This document shows positions 7,536 to 18,522 of a DNA stretch of 64,000 bases, piece by piece. The notes under the pieces are model-generated. The model worked only from the letters and a program-made list of their open reading frames with translations, was not told where the DNA came from and searched no databases. Where the stretch lies: the NCBI RefSeq assembly GCF_900182605.1, contig NZ_FXTB01000004.1:1-64000 (forward strand), given 5' to 3'. The position numbers and the translations under genes are program-made. Source of the stretch: Saccharicrinis carchari (GTDB lineage Bacteria; Bacteroidota; Bacteroidia; Bacteroidales; Marinilabiliaceae). Position 1 is the stretch's first letter. Each line of letters opens with the position of its first letter.

Positions 7536-10500
7536 CTAAATCAACTTATCGCTGATAATTTTTTCGACATGTGCTTTTAGGAGTTCAACATCAGCAACGC
7601 GGTTCTGGTAATCAGCAATAAACTTTTTCATCCGCTCGCTATAGATAACATCCGGATATTGCTGAAGCAGTCCGAGCAATTCGATGATTTGATCGAGCAT
7701 GCTGGCCAAAACATCCTGGTGTTCATTGATGACTTCGCCGGGCTGACAGCCTAAGACATGGTATAACAGTCTTAATTGCAGTTCGAACAACTGGACAAGT
7801 CGGGGGATAATATCTTCCTGACCGGTCAGTTCCATCATCATTTCTGCCGTTTGCCGCAGCAGCTTGGTGAACATCTCATCCAAACGGTCATTCCTGCTTC
7901 CCGCCAGGAATCGATCCACATCATCAAGTACACCTTCCTTAAATTCGGTGGTGCCGCCATATATCTGTGCGGTTTGCTTCCAGACAGCATCTACCGCCTT
8001 GTTATCCTCATGTTTAATGGCATTCAGGATTCTATGATCGGCAATAATGGCCTCTTTGGTTTCTTCGATGCAGCTACTGGCCGGTTCTTCGGAGTACTTG
8101 GTATTAAAAGTTCTTAGCCTGCTCAGGTGTGGTGGGCACACCGCCGCACCCCTGGCCTCAAGACGAACCGCCCAGGCGGTTGGACTGCTAGGGGTTAAGT
8201 CAATCACATAAGGCTGCGTATTGTTTTGCTCAATTTTTTGGCTGTTGATGCTCCAGGTAAACGCATTTGCATTCACCGAGTTATTGGTCAATATCAACTG
8301 ATCGCCTAGCTGTTGGCCACTGAAACTTGCAATAGGCGCGGCTTGTACAATAACCGACAAGTCATTTGCCTCTCCGTTCAGCGTAAACGTATGTGTTCCG
8401 GGATTGGCAACGGCAGGAACGAAGAAATAATTTCCGGCGGCGTTCTGCCGTACTCCGGGGCCTTTTATTTCAACGCTTGCACCGTCGGGCGTAATGATGA
8501 AGGGATACTCACTTTCATCATTTTCGCAATATTCTTTTTGATCCAGGTCAATATCGGCAGGTATGGCCACAAACTGAATGGGGTGCTGAGCACTTGCTGT
8601 ACAAACCTCATTCCGGGCAGTGGCAGTAAGCCTTACAGTTACTTTATTGTCATCATTTACCGGAAGCTTATAGGTATGCGTAGGGCTACGGTCGGTAGAT
8701 GTTTCTCCATCTCCAAAATCCCATAAAAACCGTACGGCTTCCACATCACCGGTGGCAACAAAGGTAATGGTAGTTTGATTCGTAGGTGATTCCGGAACAT
8801 TAAAGTCCACTTTAATACCCTTGTAAACTTTAATCTCGGCATCCGTAACCTGATCATTAACGGTAAAGCGAATGGCCTGTCCAAACAAATCTTCGGGGAA
8901 CAGGGCCGGTGAGAATACCAACCTGTTTTCTTCGATGGTGATACCTTCCGTTTCGGGATCCGACTTGACCACACCATCGGCCGGCGATTTCTCGAACAAC
9001 ACGGGTTGTGTATCCGTACCCAGGCAATAGGTATCTTTTTCCAGACGCAAGGTTACCGGCGGCTTGGCAATGATATAATTGATAGGAGCACAATCGGAAC
9101 AGCACAGGTAAGGCAAAGAAAAATCGGCAACCACCGTGTTGGCCGGGATATCCGGTGTTTTCACAAATTCGTCCGATGCATTTAATTCTGTGGCAAGGCT
9201 TAAACTTTCTTCCAGTTTAAACAGTTGGTTGACCCTGTTCGTTAAGAGGTTTCGTTCAGCAGTACTATATTTGCTCAAATTTAAAATATCTTTAGCCAGC
9301 GACTCGGTTGCTTTGTTAAAGCTATCGGCTATGGTAAGTTCCTTTGCATTGGGGTTTTGTTGCAGCTCAACATCCTTCTCTTTGTTTTTATATACCAGGA
9401 TAAAGGTTCCGCCCGGTTTAACTCCGGCCAGGTGTTCGGCTCCGGGGTGCTTCTCTATAAATTTGGAAAGTTGTAATTGTAGCAGGACTTTGTCTTTGCG
9501 CTTATTTACCTCATCCAATAATATCTCCAGTTTTTTACCCGAACAGCATACCGTTGACAGTTGGTTTATCAGCAAGCCCATAAAGGCCCTTAGCGCTACT
9601 GACAGCTGAACGGACTGGTATGCCCCTTTCATTTTCTGTACCAGGTCGCACAGTTCGGCGAGGGTCAATTTGTAATCGTTAACCTTCACGGTATCCACAA
9701 CGGCCACTTCCGTAGGCATCCGTTGTGTAAGCACATGTGTGTAAGCCATCAATTCCACACCCTTATCCACCACAAATATTTTCATATCCGGATCGGCGTT
9801 CCACTCTTCGGTGTTTACCTTATCCACTAATTTTTCTCTTGTACCCGCAACAATATCGTGAACCGAACCGCCTTTGTTTTCTTCAATGGCCGCTTTCATT
9901 TCAATACCCAGCGTGTCTTGTGCTGTGCTCATATTGTCGGATACCACATTGCTTTTGGTGTAAACAGGCTGATACAATTTATTTACTGTAACATAAGACG
10001 TCTCGCTTTTTGCGGCTGCGGATTTCAGGTTTTTACCGGATGCCGATGAGAAGTTTGACTTGGTCCTGTGTGTCAGTACCAGTTCCTCCTCTTTCACATT
10101 TTTACCCGGCTCTTTGGTGCTGAAACTCGAAAAGAAACTGGCCACCTGAGCCAAAATGCAATCCTGCTCGGCCGTCCAGGCTTTCAGCATCACTTTTAGG
10201 TCTTCAAATTCGCATTCGTAATCATCAATATCCAGGGTTTCGTTACTAAGATTTACCGCCAATGCCTTTACATCAAAAGCAAGCCCGTATTTTATTTTTA
10301 ACTTGTCCAATGTTTCCAACACATCGCGATAGTCTTTACCTTGGTGTCCCGCGATCCTGAAAAAGTCGAACTTATCGATATTGAAAGCCAACGGCTCTTG
10401 CACATGGGCATCGCCCGAGAGGCTGGGAGTGTGGTAACTTAAATTATACTTTTCTTCATTTTTGGTGGACTTTGAATAATTCCACGATTTGAGCAGGTCG

Positions 10501-11750
10501 TTTTTCACATTGTAATAATAGGGAACAGCCCGCAAGCCCAAAACGGTTAATTGGTTCGAGGGGGTTATCTTAATTTCTCCCATTTTAGTTTCAAACAGGT
10601 CTATCAATATAAATAATCTATCAATCAGACTTTTACAATGCTGTAATTTATCCATCCCGCAACTTATGGCAGGCGATTTATAAAAGCCATGCCTTAAATG
10701 TTTAGGTTCGGTATTTATTTCGCTGATAAGGCCCAACATGAGATGCCTGGGGAATGCGCTAATATTAGGGAGGCAGAGTCCTTTCAAATCCAAAAGGAGC
10801 GCTTTTATCTCGTTGTAGGTATCCACCACATCCTTTAAAAAATCGTAGCAATACTGAATATTGAAAGGTACCGCATAGGCACTGAAGTTGAAGATATCTT
10901 TTAGCCTTGTCAATGAGGTGTTCAGACGCGATGCGGAAATATCTAATTGTAGGATGTCATCGAAATTTTGAATGATACGGCTGATCCCCTTCGTAAGGTT
11001 TGCCAGCAAGCTATCGCTGTTTACCGCATCGTAATAGGCCCTTTTTAACTCTTCGTATTTGGCGGTGTTCAATTGGTTTAACACGACTCTTCTTACAGAT
11101 ACTTCCGGCAGGGCAAAATAGGAGTCGAACACATTAAAAGCGCTAAAGATGGTATCCCGTTTGGCTATTAATTCGGCATCGTTTTTTGAAACCAGCAATA
11201 CCTTTAAACGGTTAACTTGTTCTGTCCCCTGGTTATCGCAATCGATAGTTGTACAAAGTTCCCCTTCTTTTGCAAACGACTCCAGATAGAGCAATACCAC
11301 CTTATCGTTCAGGTTGGTTATTGTATTCAAGGGTTTGGAATTTTCCACCTGTTCGGGGAAAAGCTCCAAAAGCTCCATCACCTGCGATGACCCACCCACT
11401 TGTTTGCGGAAGTGTCCATAATTGGCCAAATCGTCGGTATAGTTCTTATAATACAGGTATTCTATCGGTTCTGTTTCGAGCTTTTTCAACTCCGAACCGG
11501 GAATAGCCGTTTTTAGTTGCAGCAAATCGCCATCGGTGGTAACACCAACACCGGGCGCAACTACAACGGCGTTTGCTTTTTTCAGCAGCTTGAAGCCGCA
11601 TATCACACCTACGCCGTATAAAAAAACCCTTGTGAGCCTGTTCTGGTCGTCAAAATAGCTAACAAACTCGTTTAACTGGTCCTTGGTTAAAACCTGGTTA
11701 TCGACAAACGTATGATATTTAGTGGTTATTTCTGTTAATTTCGATGCCAT
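7536..11750 (-). CDS. Large PKD-domain protein of the eCIS cluster, possible fibre or baseplate-associated component
   Basis: A 1404-aa protein with no signal peptide. The N-terminal ~100 residues (DNQVLTKDQLNEFVSYFDDQ, VGVICGFKL) look like a structural attachment domain. A mostly helical middle (about 130-850) follows. A PKD domain lies at about 975-1055, with FLWDFGDGE and the THTYKLP strand. One or two further Ig/PKD-like beta domains occupy 1060-1210. A helical tail (1225-1404) closes the protein. It lies between the second wedge gene and the tape-measure gene, where Afp and PVC loci carry their tail fibre (Afp13/Pvc13). The beta-domain content would suit a surface-exposed or target-binding part, but there is no obvious fibre repeat, so the role is inference. 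Its N-terminus overlaps nothing and starts 12 bp after the previous stop. Confidence 0.7.
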   Translation of the reverse strand: MASKLTEITTKYHTFVDNQVLTKDQLNEFVSYFDDQNRLTRVFLYGVGVICGFKLLKKANAVVVAPGVGVTTDGDLLQLKTAIPGSELKKLETEPIEYLYYKNYTDDLANYGHFRKQVGGSSQVMELLELFPEQVENSKPLNTITNLNDKVVLLYLESFAKEGELCTTIDCDNQGTEQVNRLKVLLVSKNDAELIAKRDTIFSAFNVFDSYFALPEVSVRRVVLNQLNTAKYEELKRAYYDAVNSDSLLANLTKGISRIIQNFDDILQLDISASRLNTSLTRLKDIFNFSAYAVPFNIQYCYDFLKDVVDTYNEIKALLLDLKGLCLPNISAFPRHLMLGLISEINTEPKHLRHGFYKSPAISCGMDKLQHCKSLIDRLFILIDLFETKMGEIKITPSNQLTVLGLRAVPYYYNVKNDLLKSWNYSKSTKNEEKYNLSYHTPSLSGDAHVQEPLAFNIDKFDFFRIAGHQGKDYRDVLETLDKLKIKYGLAFDVKALAVNLSNETLDIDDYECEFEDLKVMLKAWTAEQDCILAQVASFFSSFSTKEPGKNVKEEELVLTHRTKSNFSSASGKNLKSAAAKSETSYVTVNKLYQPVYTKSNVVSDNMSTAQDTLGIEMKAAIEENKGGSVHDIVAGTREKLVDKVNTEEWNADPDMKIFVVDKGVELMAYTHVLTQRMPTEVAVVDTVKVNDYKLTLAELCDLVQKMKGAYQSVQLSVALRAFMGLLINQLSTVCCSGKKLEILLDEVNKRKDKVLLQLQLSKFIEKHPGAEHLAGVKPGGTFILVYKNKEKDVELQQNPNAKELTIADSFNKATESLAKDILNLSKYSTAERNLLTNRVNQLFKLEESLSLATELNASDEFVKTPDIPANTVVADFSLPYLCCSDCAPINYIIAKPPVTLRLEKDTYCLGTDTQPVLFEKSPADGVVKSDPETEGITIEENRLVFSPALFPEDLFGQAIRFTVNDQVTDAEIKVYKGIKVDFNVPESPTNQTTITFVATGDVEAVRFLWDFGDGETSTDRSPTHTYKLPVNDDNKVTVRLTATARNEVCTASAQHPIQFVAIPADIDLDQKEYCENDESEYPFIITPDGASVEIKGPGVRQNAAGNYFFVPAVANPGTHTFTLNGEANDLSVIVQAAPIASFSGQQLGDQLILTNNSVNANAFTWSINSQKIEQNNTQPYVIDLTPSSPTAWAVRLEARGAAVCPPHLSRLRTFNTKYSEEPASSCIEETKEAIIADHRILNAIKHEDNKAVDAVWKQTAQIYGGTTEFKEGVLDDVDRFLAGSRNDRLDEMFTKLLRQTAEMMMELTGQEDIIPRLVQLFELQLRLLYHVLGCQPGEVINEHQDVLASMLDQIIELLGLLQQYPDVIYSERMKKFIADYQNRVADVELLKAHVEKIISDKLI

Positions 11751-11761
11751 AACTTTTTCAA

Positions 11762-14524
11762 TTAAAGGTTTCCAATATTCGTACGGCCTAAAATGATTTT
11801 GCCTTCCTGCTCATCCTTTTCATCGTCGCAATCAATCAGTTTACCCGAAGGATAAATTGAATGTAGTTCGGTAAGTATATCTATGAATGTTTTCAATTTT
11901 TCTTCGTCCTGTTTTTGGCCCAAACCTGATTTTACCAGTAAAAACGCTTTGTACGCCTCCTCAAAAAGGAGCATCTCGTTTTCGGCATCAGGCACGCTGT
12001 TGGTTCTATGCCCTATCCAGCATATCCTGGCCAGCACATGGGCAGGCAACTCTTTCCTTATCAAGTCCTCCATAAAATTCCTGAAATCATGATTCCCAAA
12101 ACGGTAAGTCCAGCCGGGCAAAACCACCGTAACGCGATAGGAATAAGGATCCAGGGGATGGCAGCTCTCGCAATTATCGGTGCAAACGGGCATAAACTGT
12201 TCCAGGGGAACCGTGTTTTGGTTTACATCGGGCCGCAGCAGGATATGCTCCATGATAAACATTCCCTCCTCGGTAAAATCGGTGGTCAGGAAGCGGATGA
12301 TTTTGAGCAATGCCTTTTTTAGCATTCGCTGTTTGGTGTAATACAAAAACTGGCGGGCAATAATCCAATCGCTACTGTCGGGGTCGGCTTCATGGTTAAT
12401 CACATCAAACGAGTACATACCCTCGGGCGATATCTGAATTTTAAAATTACCAATTTCTTCCCCATCTGTCACCTCGCTTTTAAAAGCCTCTTCAATAGTC
12501 TTCTCCGCAGTTTCCATTACCCGTACCACCGATAGATATAGCTCATCTACCGCTGCACGGGCTGTTTTATAATCATCCGTAGCCGATAAAATTTTAATAC
12601 CGTCGCTTGTTGTAATTCGCCAACGGTACACTTTTTCGCCATCGGAGTTGATGTAGTCGTACACCTCGACATAAGACTCGGAGAGATTGCGCCGATTAAA
12701 GTTTTTCATGCCGCACAAACGGGCTATCCGCTTTTGCGCACCGGCTATGTTATCGGTGTCCCACAATTGCGATGCCGGTTGCTCGAAATAATTAAATGCG
12801 CTGCCTCTCCAATTACTGATTCCCTTATTGACTATGGTACCGGTATCATCCTCTATTTCGCCATACTCTGAAAGAAAAACTTCTTTTGCCTTCACTATGG
12901 CCTCCGCTGCATAATCGCCATATAGTTCCTTCATCAGAAACGAAAACTCACTAAATTTTTCGGCAAAACGGGCTATCAGATGATCGAGGAGCTCATTTTT
13001 CCGGGCGATATGGTCATCCAAATCCGATAACAGTTTTTTTGTCAGCTCTTCATCGTCGTCGATGGGATAATCGTTCACCAGGTATTCAAAACCTTTTACA
13101 TCGTTTACGGCCTGGGTAAAATAAGTGTTTGTCAGTTTCTGATCTACCGACAGCAAATCCTTTACTTTATCGAGATGTGCAAAATACGTGGCAAAAACCT
13201 GATCGAAAAAGAGCAGGTACCCTTTTAATTGTTTAGCCTGAGCCTTTCGTGCCACCGTTGATCGTGGGGGCAGACCTATCTGGCCGATTCCATAAGTTTC
13301 GGGAAAATCGTTTTGTACGGTGGTGCTTACCCCTGTTTTCATATACTCGCCTTCAGGAATTTGAATTTCCTGCCCTATTTTGGCCAGCTCCTGTTTTTCC
13401 ACTTCCCTGGCCTCTAATTGTTCGAGGTGTTTTTTTACCGTTTTTTCATTTACATTTACCGGCAAAACACCTTTATAATAACTGAAGGCACTCTTATCGC
13501 ACAAAGTGGGTTTCTTGCCTTCATCGATACAAAGCAGCCATACATCCTTATCTTCAGCTACGGGGTTGGTGCAATCGTTGATAGAAATATCCTTAACCAC
13601 CTTAACTCCGTCGATATTCATTATAAGGCGGATAATGTCGGACAATCGCACTTCGGACCTCAGGATGGCATTTTCCAATTCCACGGGATCGATAAAGCCG
13701 TTTTTAAGTACGGGGCCTTCGAATATTTGATCGGAGGTGTAACCTTTATTGAACATCTGCTGCAGCGAGTAAAACCACAGGTCGGGCGAAAAGTATTTAT
13801 CGATGATTCGCAATATCCGGGCATGTACCAACTCCTCGTCGGCCTCCTGATCCAGTTCTATGCTCGCACAAACCTTAACGGCTTGGGTTTCCACCCGGCT
13901 TACCTGCACTAAATCTTCGCATAGATTCCGGTTTTTATGGTAGCACTTTACTATTTCGTTTTTTATCCGCTCAATTTCGGCTTCTTTGTCGGTGTCGGAA
14001 GGGAAGTCATCATCGCTAAGCTCATTAAAATCAATTAGGATGGTATATAGGCCATTCAAGTCGAATTCACTTTTAGCTTGTTTATCTGTCGCATCAAAAT
14101 CCTTAGCATCATAGGATAACAAATCGTTTTTGCAATCCACATATACCGTTTTCTTAAATTTTTGCAGCCAACAGTTTTTAACCCCGTCAATGTCGATAAA
14201 CAACTTCCGGTAATCGTTTTCTGTTACAGGCTTGCCCGGCAATATCTGCAAGGCCTTAAAAAACTGGTCTTCGAGGGAGCCATCCTTTTCGGGGGTCAGG
14301 ATGTTTTCAATGGGCATATCGATGCGCGAGGCCAGATCGGTAATGGCATAACACAACATTTCGAGCATGGTGATGCCCGGGTCGTGCGTGTTATAATCGG
14401 TCCATACCTTGCCCGAGAGCTCTTCGATATATTGCAGACCTTTCTCCTTTAGAAATAGGTAATCCAAATCGTTGCCGTAGGCAACATCGTTGGGGATGGT
14501 AATATGCTTGCTTACGTCTGACAT
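11762..14524 (-). CDS. Baseplate wedge protein, Afp12/gp7-like
   Basis: A 920-aa protein. Residues 41-68 carry WTDYNTHDPGITMLEML followed by CYAITDLASRI, a signature shared by the large wedge proteins of contractile injection systems. The middle region contains a long helical section (about 350-600) and the C-terminus ends in a conserved-looking domain with HVLARICWIGH. The first codons overlap the end of the Baseplate_J gene by 13 bp, which indicates translational coupling and a joint role in the baseplate wedge. In Afp and PVC the order gp6-like then gp7-like is the same. The assignment as the second wedge protein is from this order and the shared motif. Confidence 0.8.
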   Translation of the reverse strand: MSDVSKHITIPNDVAYGNDLDYLFLKEKGLQYIEELSGKVWTDYNTHDPGITMLEMLCYAITDLASRIDMPIENILTPEKDGSLEDQFFKALQILPGKPVTENDYRKLFIDIDGVKNCWLQKFKKTVYVDCKNDLLSYDAKDFDATDKQAKSEFDLNGLYTILIDFNELSDDDFPSDTDKEAEIERIKNEIVKCYHKNRNLCEDLVQVSRVETQAVKVCASIELDQEADEELVHARILRIIDKYFSPDLWFYSLQQMFNKGYTSDQIFEGPVLKNGFIDPVELENAILRSEVRLSDIIRLIMNIDGVKVVKDISINDCTNPVAEDKDVWLLCIDEGKKPTLCDKSAFSYYKGVLPVNVNEKTVKKHLEQLEAREVEKQELAKIGQEIQIPEGEYMKTGVSTTVQNDFPETYGIGQIGLPPRSTVARKAQAKQLKGYLLFFDQVFATYFAHLDKVKDLLSVDQKLTNTYFTQAVNDVKGFEYLVNDYPIDDDEELTKKLLSDLDDHIARKNELLDHLIARFAEKFSEFSFLMKELYGDYAAEAIVKAKEVFLSEYGEIEDDTGTIVNKGISNWRGSAFNYFEQPASQLWDTDNIAGAQKRIARLCGMKNFNRRNLSESYVEVYDYINSDGEKVYRWRITTSDGIKILSATDDYKTARAAVDELYLSVVRVMETAEKTIEEAFKSEVTDGEEIGNFKIQISPEGMYSFDVINHEADPDSSDWIIARQFLYYTKQRMLKKALLKIIRFLTTDFTEEGMFIMEHILLRPDVNQNTVPLEQFMPVCTDNCESCHPLDPYSYRVTVVLPGWTYRFGNHDFRNFMEDLIRKELPAHVLARICWIGHRTNSVPDAENEMLLFEEAYKAFLLVKSGLGQKQDEEKLKTFIDILTELHSIYPSGKLIDCDDEKDEQEGKIILGRTNIGNL

Positions 14525-17500
14525 ACTTCAGCAGGTTCCGGATTAGTATTCGTGCAATCGTTGATGTTGGTATCGATCAGATGGGTTTTGGCCGATACTA
14601 AAATTACCTCGGGACTTGAGGGAATGGCTTCATTTACTTCGGCCACCACTTTGGTAGCGGCATTTTTCTGATGCAGTTTGACATCGGTCACAAAATCCAC
14701 GTATTCCAGTTTCTCGGCATAGTTGATCACAACACTTTTATGCAGCGTGATGCCGAATTGCAAAGTAGAGGCTGCATCGAAAGCCCAGGGCGATAGCAAT
14801 TTGGTTAAGTCTTGCTCCAAAACAGTTTTATAGTAAACTTCGTCGTAACCTTTATAAAATTTGACTTTCAGTTCAACGGTAAGTTCTTCGTATTCGGTGT
14901 TTATCACTTCGATCTGAATTAAAGGGGACACCAGCTTTTTCAGGAAATCACGGATTTTGTTGAGCGTGGCCTTACTAACCCTGGGCTGATAAATATCGAA
15001 CACGTTTTTATTCACAATGTCGGGTATCACCACTACCACCACGCTTCCGGGAGCCAGGTATTTGGTAACCCGCTTATTGCCCGTTATAAGCGTACTGGTA
15101 TGGCTCAAACATTTTACTTTATGAATTTCCGGGAAATTCTGCAACACCAGGTGCTCATAATCCCACACGCAAATTGCCCTGTTTTTATGCCTTAACCGTT
15201 CACTGACCCTGGTGTAATAATCGGCATTTGACTCTTCCGGTTTTCCATCGAATGAGCTATATGGTTGCGAAAGTGATTTTACCTTGGGAATACGGTTTAT
15301 GAGTTTGGATATGGTTTGGGCAGGCAAACCGTTTTCCAGGTGTTGCAGGTTATTATTGTCATTTTCAAACTGTGCTTCAACAGCCTGGGCATGGATACCG
15401 ATAACTTTACTTACCGCATCGTAGCTTTTGTGAATTTTGGCTTTAACCCATACATAACCTGTGGGCAATAAAGTATTGTTATTGTTGGCTTCTTTGGGAA
15501 TGGAAAATTTAACGATGCCCGATTTCAGAAAATTATCTATTTCGTTGGTGATCATATAATGGGTATCCAACTCCATCCACTCGTTGTTGCGCAATACATG
15601 CCACTCTACTTTTTGTTTCCCCACAAAGGAGTCTGCTTCCGGGTTCTCGCTTCCTTCCAGTACTTGTATCAACAGCGAAATGGTTTGCTTAGGCAGTGCA
15701 TCTTGTAAGCCAATATATAGTTCGCCCCCTTTGCAATAGGTGGGAACAAGGTTTAAAACAGGGTCTTCACCTTCATCTAATAAACCATTTTGTGTTTTCA
15801 GGTCTAAGTTTTCTTCCGATTGTCCAAAGGGATGCTCGTGAAAAAGCGAAAACGCATTGAAATCATACTTAGCCCCTGAAACCTTAATTTGTGCCGAAGC
15901 CTTGTAGTCCAGGCTTATCTCTTCGATAAAAGGGGTGTAAGGCTCGTTGGGAATGAGGACGCTGTCGTTATCGCTGCTCATGGCCAGGGCATAGATACGC
16001 GGAAACATTTCGTGCAGAAAAGTCTGGTTCAGGGATAGCCGCACCGGGCCATTTTTATCTTCCTCCCACGTGGCAGCCCTATTTACCGTAAAACTTGTTT
16101 CAAATATATCACCGTCCTTTTCGAATAGGGTAATGGTGTCCAGTCCGCTCACCGTATCCCAATCTTCCTTGTTGTTGATTTCAACGGCTGCTGCAAAATG
16201 ATCGTCGCCCTCTACAATCAAATCGGTTTCCGTAGGGTTTTGAATAATTTTAAGTGTATTCTGCGCTAACTCAGCTTCTTTGTCAATGGCCATCTTTTTC
16301 TGTGCTTCTAAATTGATAGCCAAATCAAAAATCCCGTCCAAATATCCGTAGGGGCTTATTTGTGTGATAAAAGAGCTACGATAGGCCAGATACCATTGCT
16401 TAAAACTGTCGGGCGTGTTTTTCCATTCGATATCTACTTTTAAATCATTCCAATTTTTTTTGAACAATTCGGGATAATCCATATAAAACTTCGATTTTTT
16501 TACGGGCTGGGTACCAAAGGGATAAAAAGGTTTGTCGGCATTTATGGTGCCTATGTCGTTGTAAAGGGAGATTCCTTTTATCTGGCGCACATCAACATTC
16601 ACTTGCAATGTAGCTAACTCCTTCTCAACAATATTGCGGTATAAAGCATGTGCTTCTGAATTTTCAGTTTTAAAACGGATACGACAAACCGGAAAGTCTG
16701 TACCATAGCTCTGCGGATGCACCGTCGCATCGTATTTTACTACGGGCTCTTCATCTTTGGGTATTTGAAATGCGAACTGTAGTTTTTTTGTGCCCGCATT
16801 TAAGCCTGAAGTGAACCCGGGCATGTTTAGTACCGGGAAAGGGCCCAGCCAGCCTTTTTCGCCCGAACAATAAATCTCAAGGTTGTTGTTTAGTTGTACC
16901 GAAGTATAGGAAGCGTCGGGGGCAGTAGTAAAGTCTGCGGTGATCATCACGTTTCGTACGCCTTCCTTTAACTCCAGTATTTCTCCGGACAGGGCAAAGC
17001 CAATTTGTGCATCCGGCAATTCGGGATAATCGTTTTTAATACCCTCAACCTCTTTTTTATAATATCCGAACGGCCACCACTTCACCTCGTCGTCAGGAAA
17101 ATCGTCGCCCTTGCCATCGTATGAATCGGCCACATCTGCCGCCTTTAATTTAGCGGAATCATGATCGTTGTAAACGCTTTTGAGTTGGGCGACCTGGGTT
17201 TTGTTTGCAATAAGTTCTTCAGATGTACGGTAAATCAGTTTATCGCCATCGGCATCTTTTCCGGCGTCAAGCTCCGTTTCGTCCGAAATTTTTTCGGAAA
17301 CGGCATTTTTGGCCAATTCAAAGAGGATATGGACGCTATCGGGAGAGGGAGGTAATTTTTGAATTTTTAGAACTTGCTTGTAATAAAAATCCAAATGCCG
17401 AAGGGTAAGTTGGTTGAACCTACGTTTTGTTATCTGTAATAATTGGATGAAACAAACATACAAGGCCAGGTGGGGCGTAAGCTCATTGCCTTGCTGTACC

Positions 17501-17745
17501 TTGGCAAGAAAGGCGTCCAGTTCCGGTTCCGATTTAAAAAAATCCTCCCAATTTCCACTGACAACTTTCTCGTCCGTGCTTGCAAAATAATTTACATGGG
17601 ATGCAAAACCATATGCAAACTGCATCCACTCTTTCAGTTCAAAGTCGTTGAGCTTTACCGAAGCCGGATCCAACGCCTGGATATAACGTTGCTGTTGTTC
17701 CGTTCCCTCGCGCCCAAATAATATTTCCTTTCCGCAGTTGGCCAT
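14512..17745 (-). CDS. Baseplate J/gp6-like wedge protein (Afp11-like)
   Basis: A 1077-aa protein. The N-terminal region (WMQFAYGFASHVNYF, near residues 40-55) matches the opening of large eCIS baseplate proteins. The Baseplate_J part is C-terminal (about 800-1060): ESNADYYTRVSERLRHKNRA, then DYEHLVLQNFPEIHKVKCL, PGSVVVVVIPD, and the strand-helix-strand IQIEVINTEYEELTV. This family builds the wedge ring that links the hub to the sheath. It is longer than phage gpJ proteins, as is usual for eCIS homologues. The gene follows the gp25-like gene by about 65 bp and overlaps the next wedge gene. Confidence 0.9.
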   Translation of the reverse strand: MANCGKEILFGREGTEQQQRYIQALDPASVKLNDFELKEWMQFAYGFASHVNYFASTDEKVVSGNWEDFFKSEPELDAFLAKVQQGNELTPHLALYVCFIQLLQITKRRFNQLTLRHLDFYYKQVLKIQKLPPSPDSVHILFELAKNAVSEKISDETELDAGKDADGDKLIYRTSEELIANKTQVAQLKSVYNDHDSAKLKAADVADSYDGKGDDFPDDEVKWWPFGYYKKEVEGIKNDYPELPDAQIGFALSGEILELKEGVRNVMITADFTTAPDASYTSVQLNNNLEIYCSGEKGWLGPFPVLNMPGFTSGLNAGTKKLQFAFQIPKDEEPVVKYDATVHPQSYGTDFPVCRIRFKTENSEAHALYRNIVEKELATLQVNVDVRQIKGISLYNDIGTINADKPFYPFGTQPVKKSKFYMDYPELFKKNWNDLKVDIEWKNTPDSFKQWYLAYRSSFITQISPYGYLDGIFDLAINLEAQKKMAIDKEAELAQNTLKIIQNPTETDLIVEGDDHFAAAVEINNKEDWDTVSGLDTITLFEKDGDIFETSFTVNRAATWEEDKNGPVRLSLNQTFLHEMFPRIYALAMSSDNDSVLIPNEPYTPFIEEISLDYKASAQIKVSGAKYDFNAFSLFHEHPFGQSEENLDLKTQNGLLDEGEDPVLNLVPTYCKGGELYIGLQDALPKQTISLLIQVLEGSENPEADSFVGKQKVEWHVLRNNEWMELDTHYMITNEIDNFLKSGIVKFSIPKEANNNNTLLPTGYVWVKAKIHKSYDAVSKVIGIHAQAVEAQFENDNNNLQHLENGLPAQTISKLINRIPKVKSLSQPYSSFDGKPEESNADYYTRVSERLRHKNRAICVWDYEHLVLQNFPEIHKVKCLSHTSTLITGNKRVTKYLAPGSVVVVVIPDIVNKNVFDIYQPRVSKATLNKIRDFLKKLVSPLIQIEVINTEYEELTVELKVKFYKGYDEVYYKTVLEQDLTKLLSPWAFDAASTLQFGITLHKSVVINYAEKLEYVDFVTDVKLHQKNAATKVVAEVNEAIPSSPEVILVSAKTHLIDTNINDCTNTNPEPAEVCQT

Positions 17746-17811
17746 TAATACTTATTTTAATTTATTCTGTTGTGAGCTTTTTTATTTTTTTTATCGGTAA
17801 TGGAATTCTTT

Positions 17812-18222
17812 CTATGTTTCGCTGCCCTCTTCTTTATAAAACGGGAAGACCATGTTTTTTCTGGAATTGGTGGTCCGAACCACATATTCGATATTGATCA
17901 GCAGTTCCCCCTGAAGCTCATTGGTGGGGTCGATAGCGATTTTAATCACGTCTATCCTGGGTTCGTGGTAAAGGATAGCCGTTTTTATCAAGTCGACTAC
18001 ATAGGTTTTCAAGGTTAGGCTCAAGGGTTTAAAAAGCATTTCGTCCAGATTGCAGCCATAATCGGGCACCATGATGCGTTCGCCCAAACGGGTGGACAAC
18101 AAGATTTCGAGGCTACTCTCGATATCTGCCTCATCCTGCAACATTTTAACCGTGCGGGTCCCTTTCTGAAATTCGGGCGGGAAACTCCATCCGGTACCTA
18201 AAAAAGAGTGCGTTGTGTCCAT
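17812..18222 (-). CDS. gp25-like baseplate wedge protein (GPW/gp25, Afp9-like)
   Basis: A 136-aa protein containing the gp25 family core: ESSLEILLSTRLGERIMVPD followed by YGCNLDEMLF, then helices and HEPRIDVIKIAID, and a C-terminal strand pair. gp25 starts sheath assembly at the baseplate. The length matches the family. It sits between the PAAR and Baseplate_J genes, as in Afp and PVC, though a 633-bp repeat-rich gap separates it from PAAR. Confidence 0.93.
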   Translation of the reverse strand: MDTTHSFLGTGWSFPPEFQKGTRTVKMLQDEADIESSLEILLSTRLGERIMVPDYGCNLDEMLFKPLSLTLKTYVVDLIKTAILYHEPRIDVIKIAIDPTNELQGELLINIEYVVRTTNSRKNMVFPFYKEEGSET

Positions 18223-18522
18223 GTTTTTTAAATTGAGTTTTAGGTTGGAAGTTTAAAGTTAAGAGTTTTGAATTCAGAGTTTGAAGTTGTGTTTGTGTTC
18301 TGAGTTTCGAAGTTTGTTAGCTTCCTTCTCCCTTTAGGGTCGGGGTAAAAGGAAGCGGATAGGCTTGAATGTCTGTTACATGTTATGGGTTTAAAAGTTT
18401 TGAGTTTTGAGTTTCCATATTACTGATTACTTTTATCTAACTGCGGGCTTAAGTTTCAGAACATGAGACAACTACATAAATTAGGAAAAAGGTCGTTAAG
18501 AATGATATGTGCCATGTTCCCC

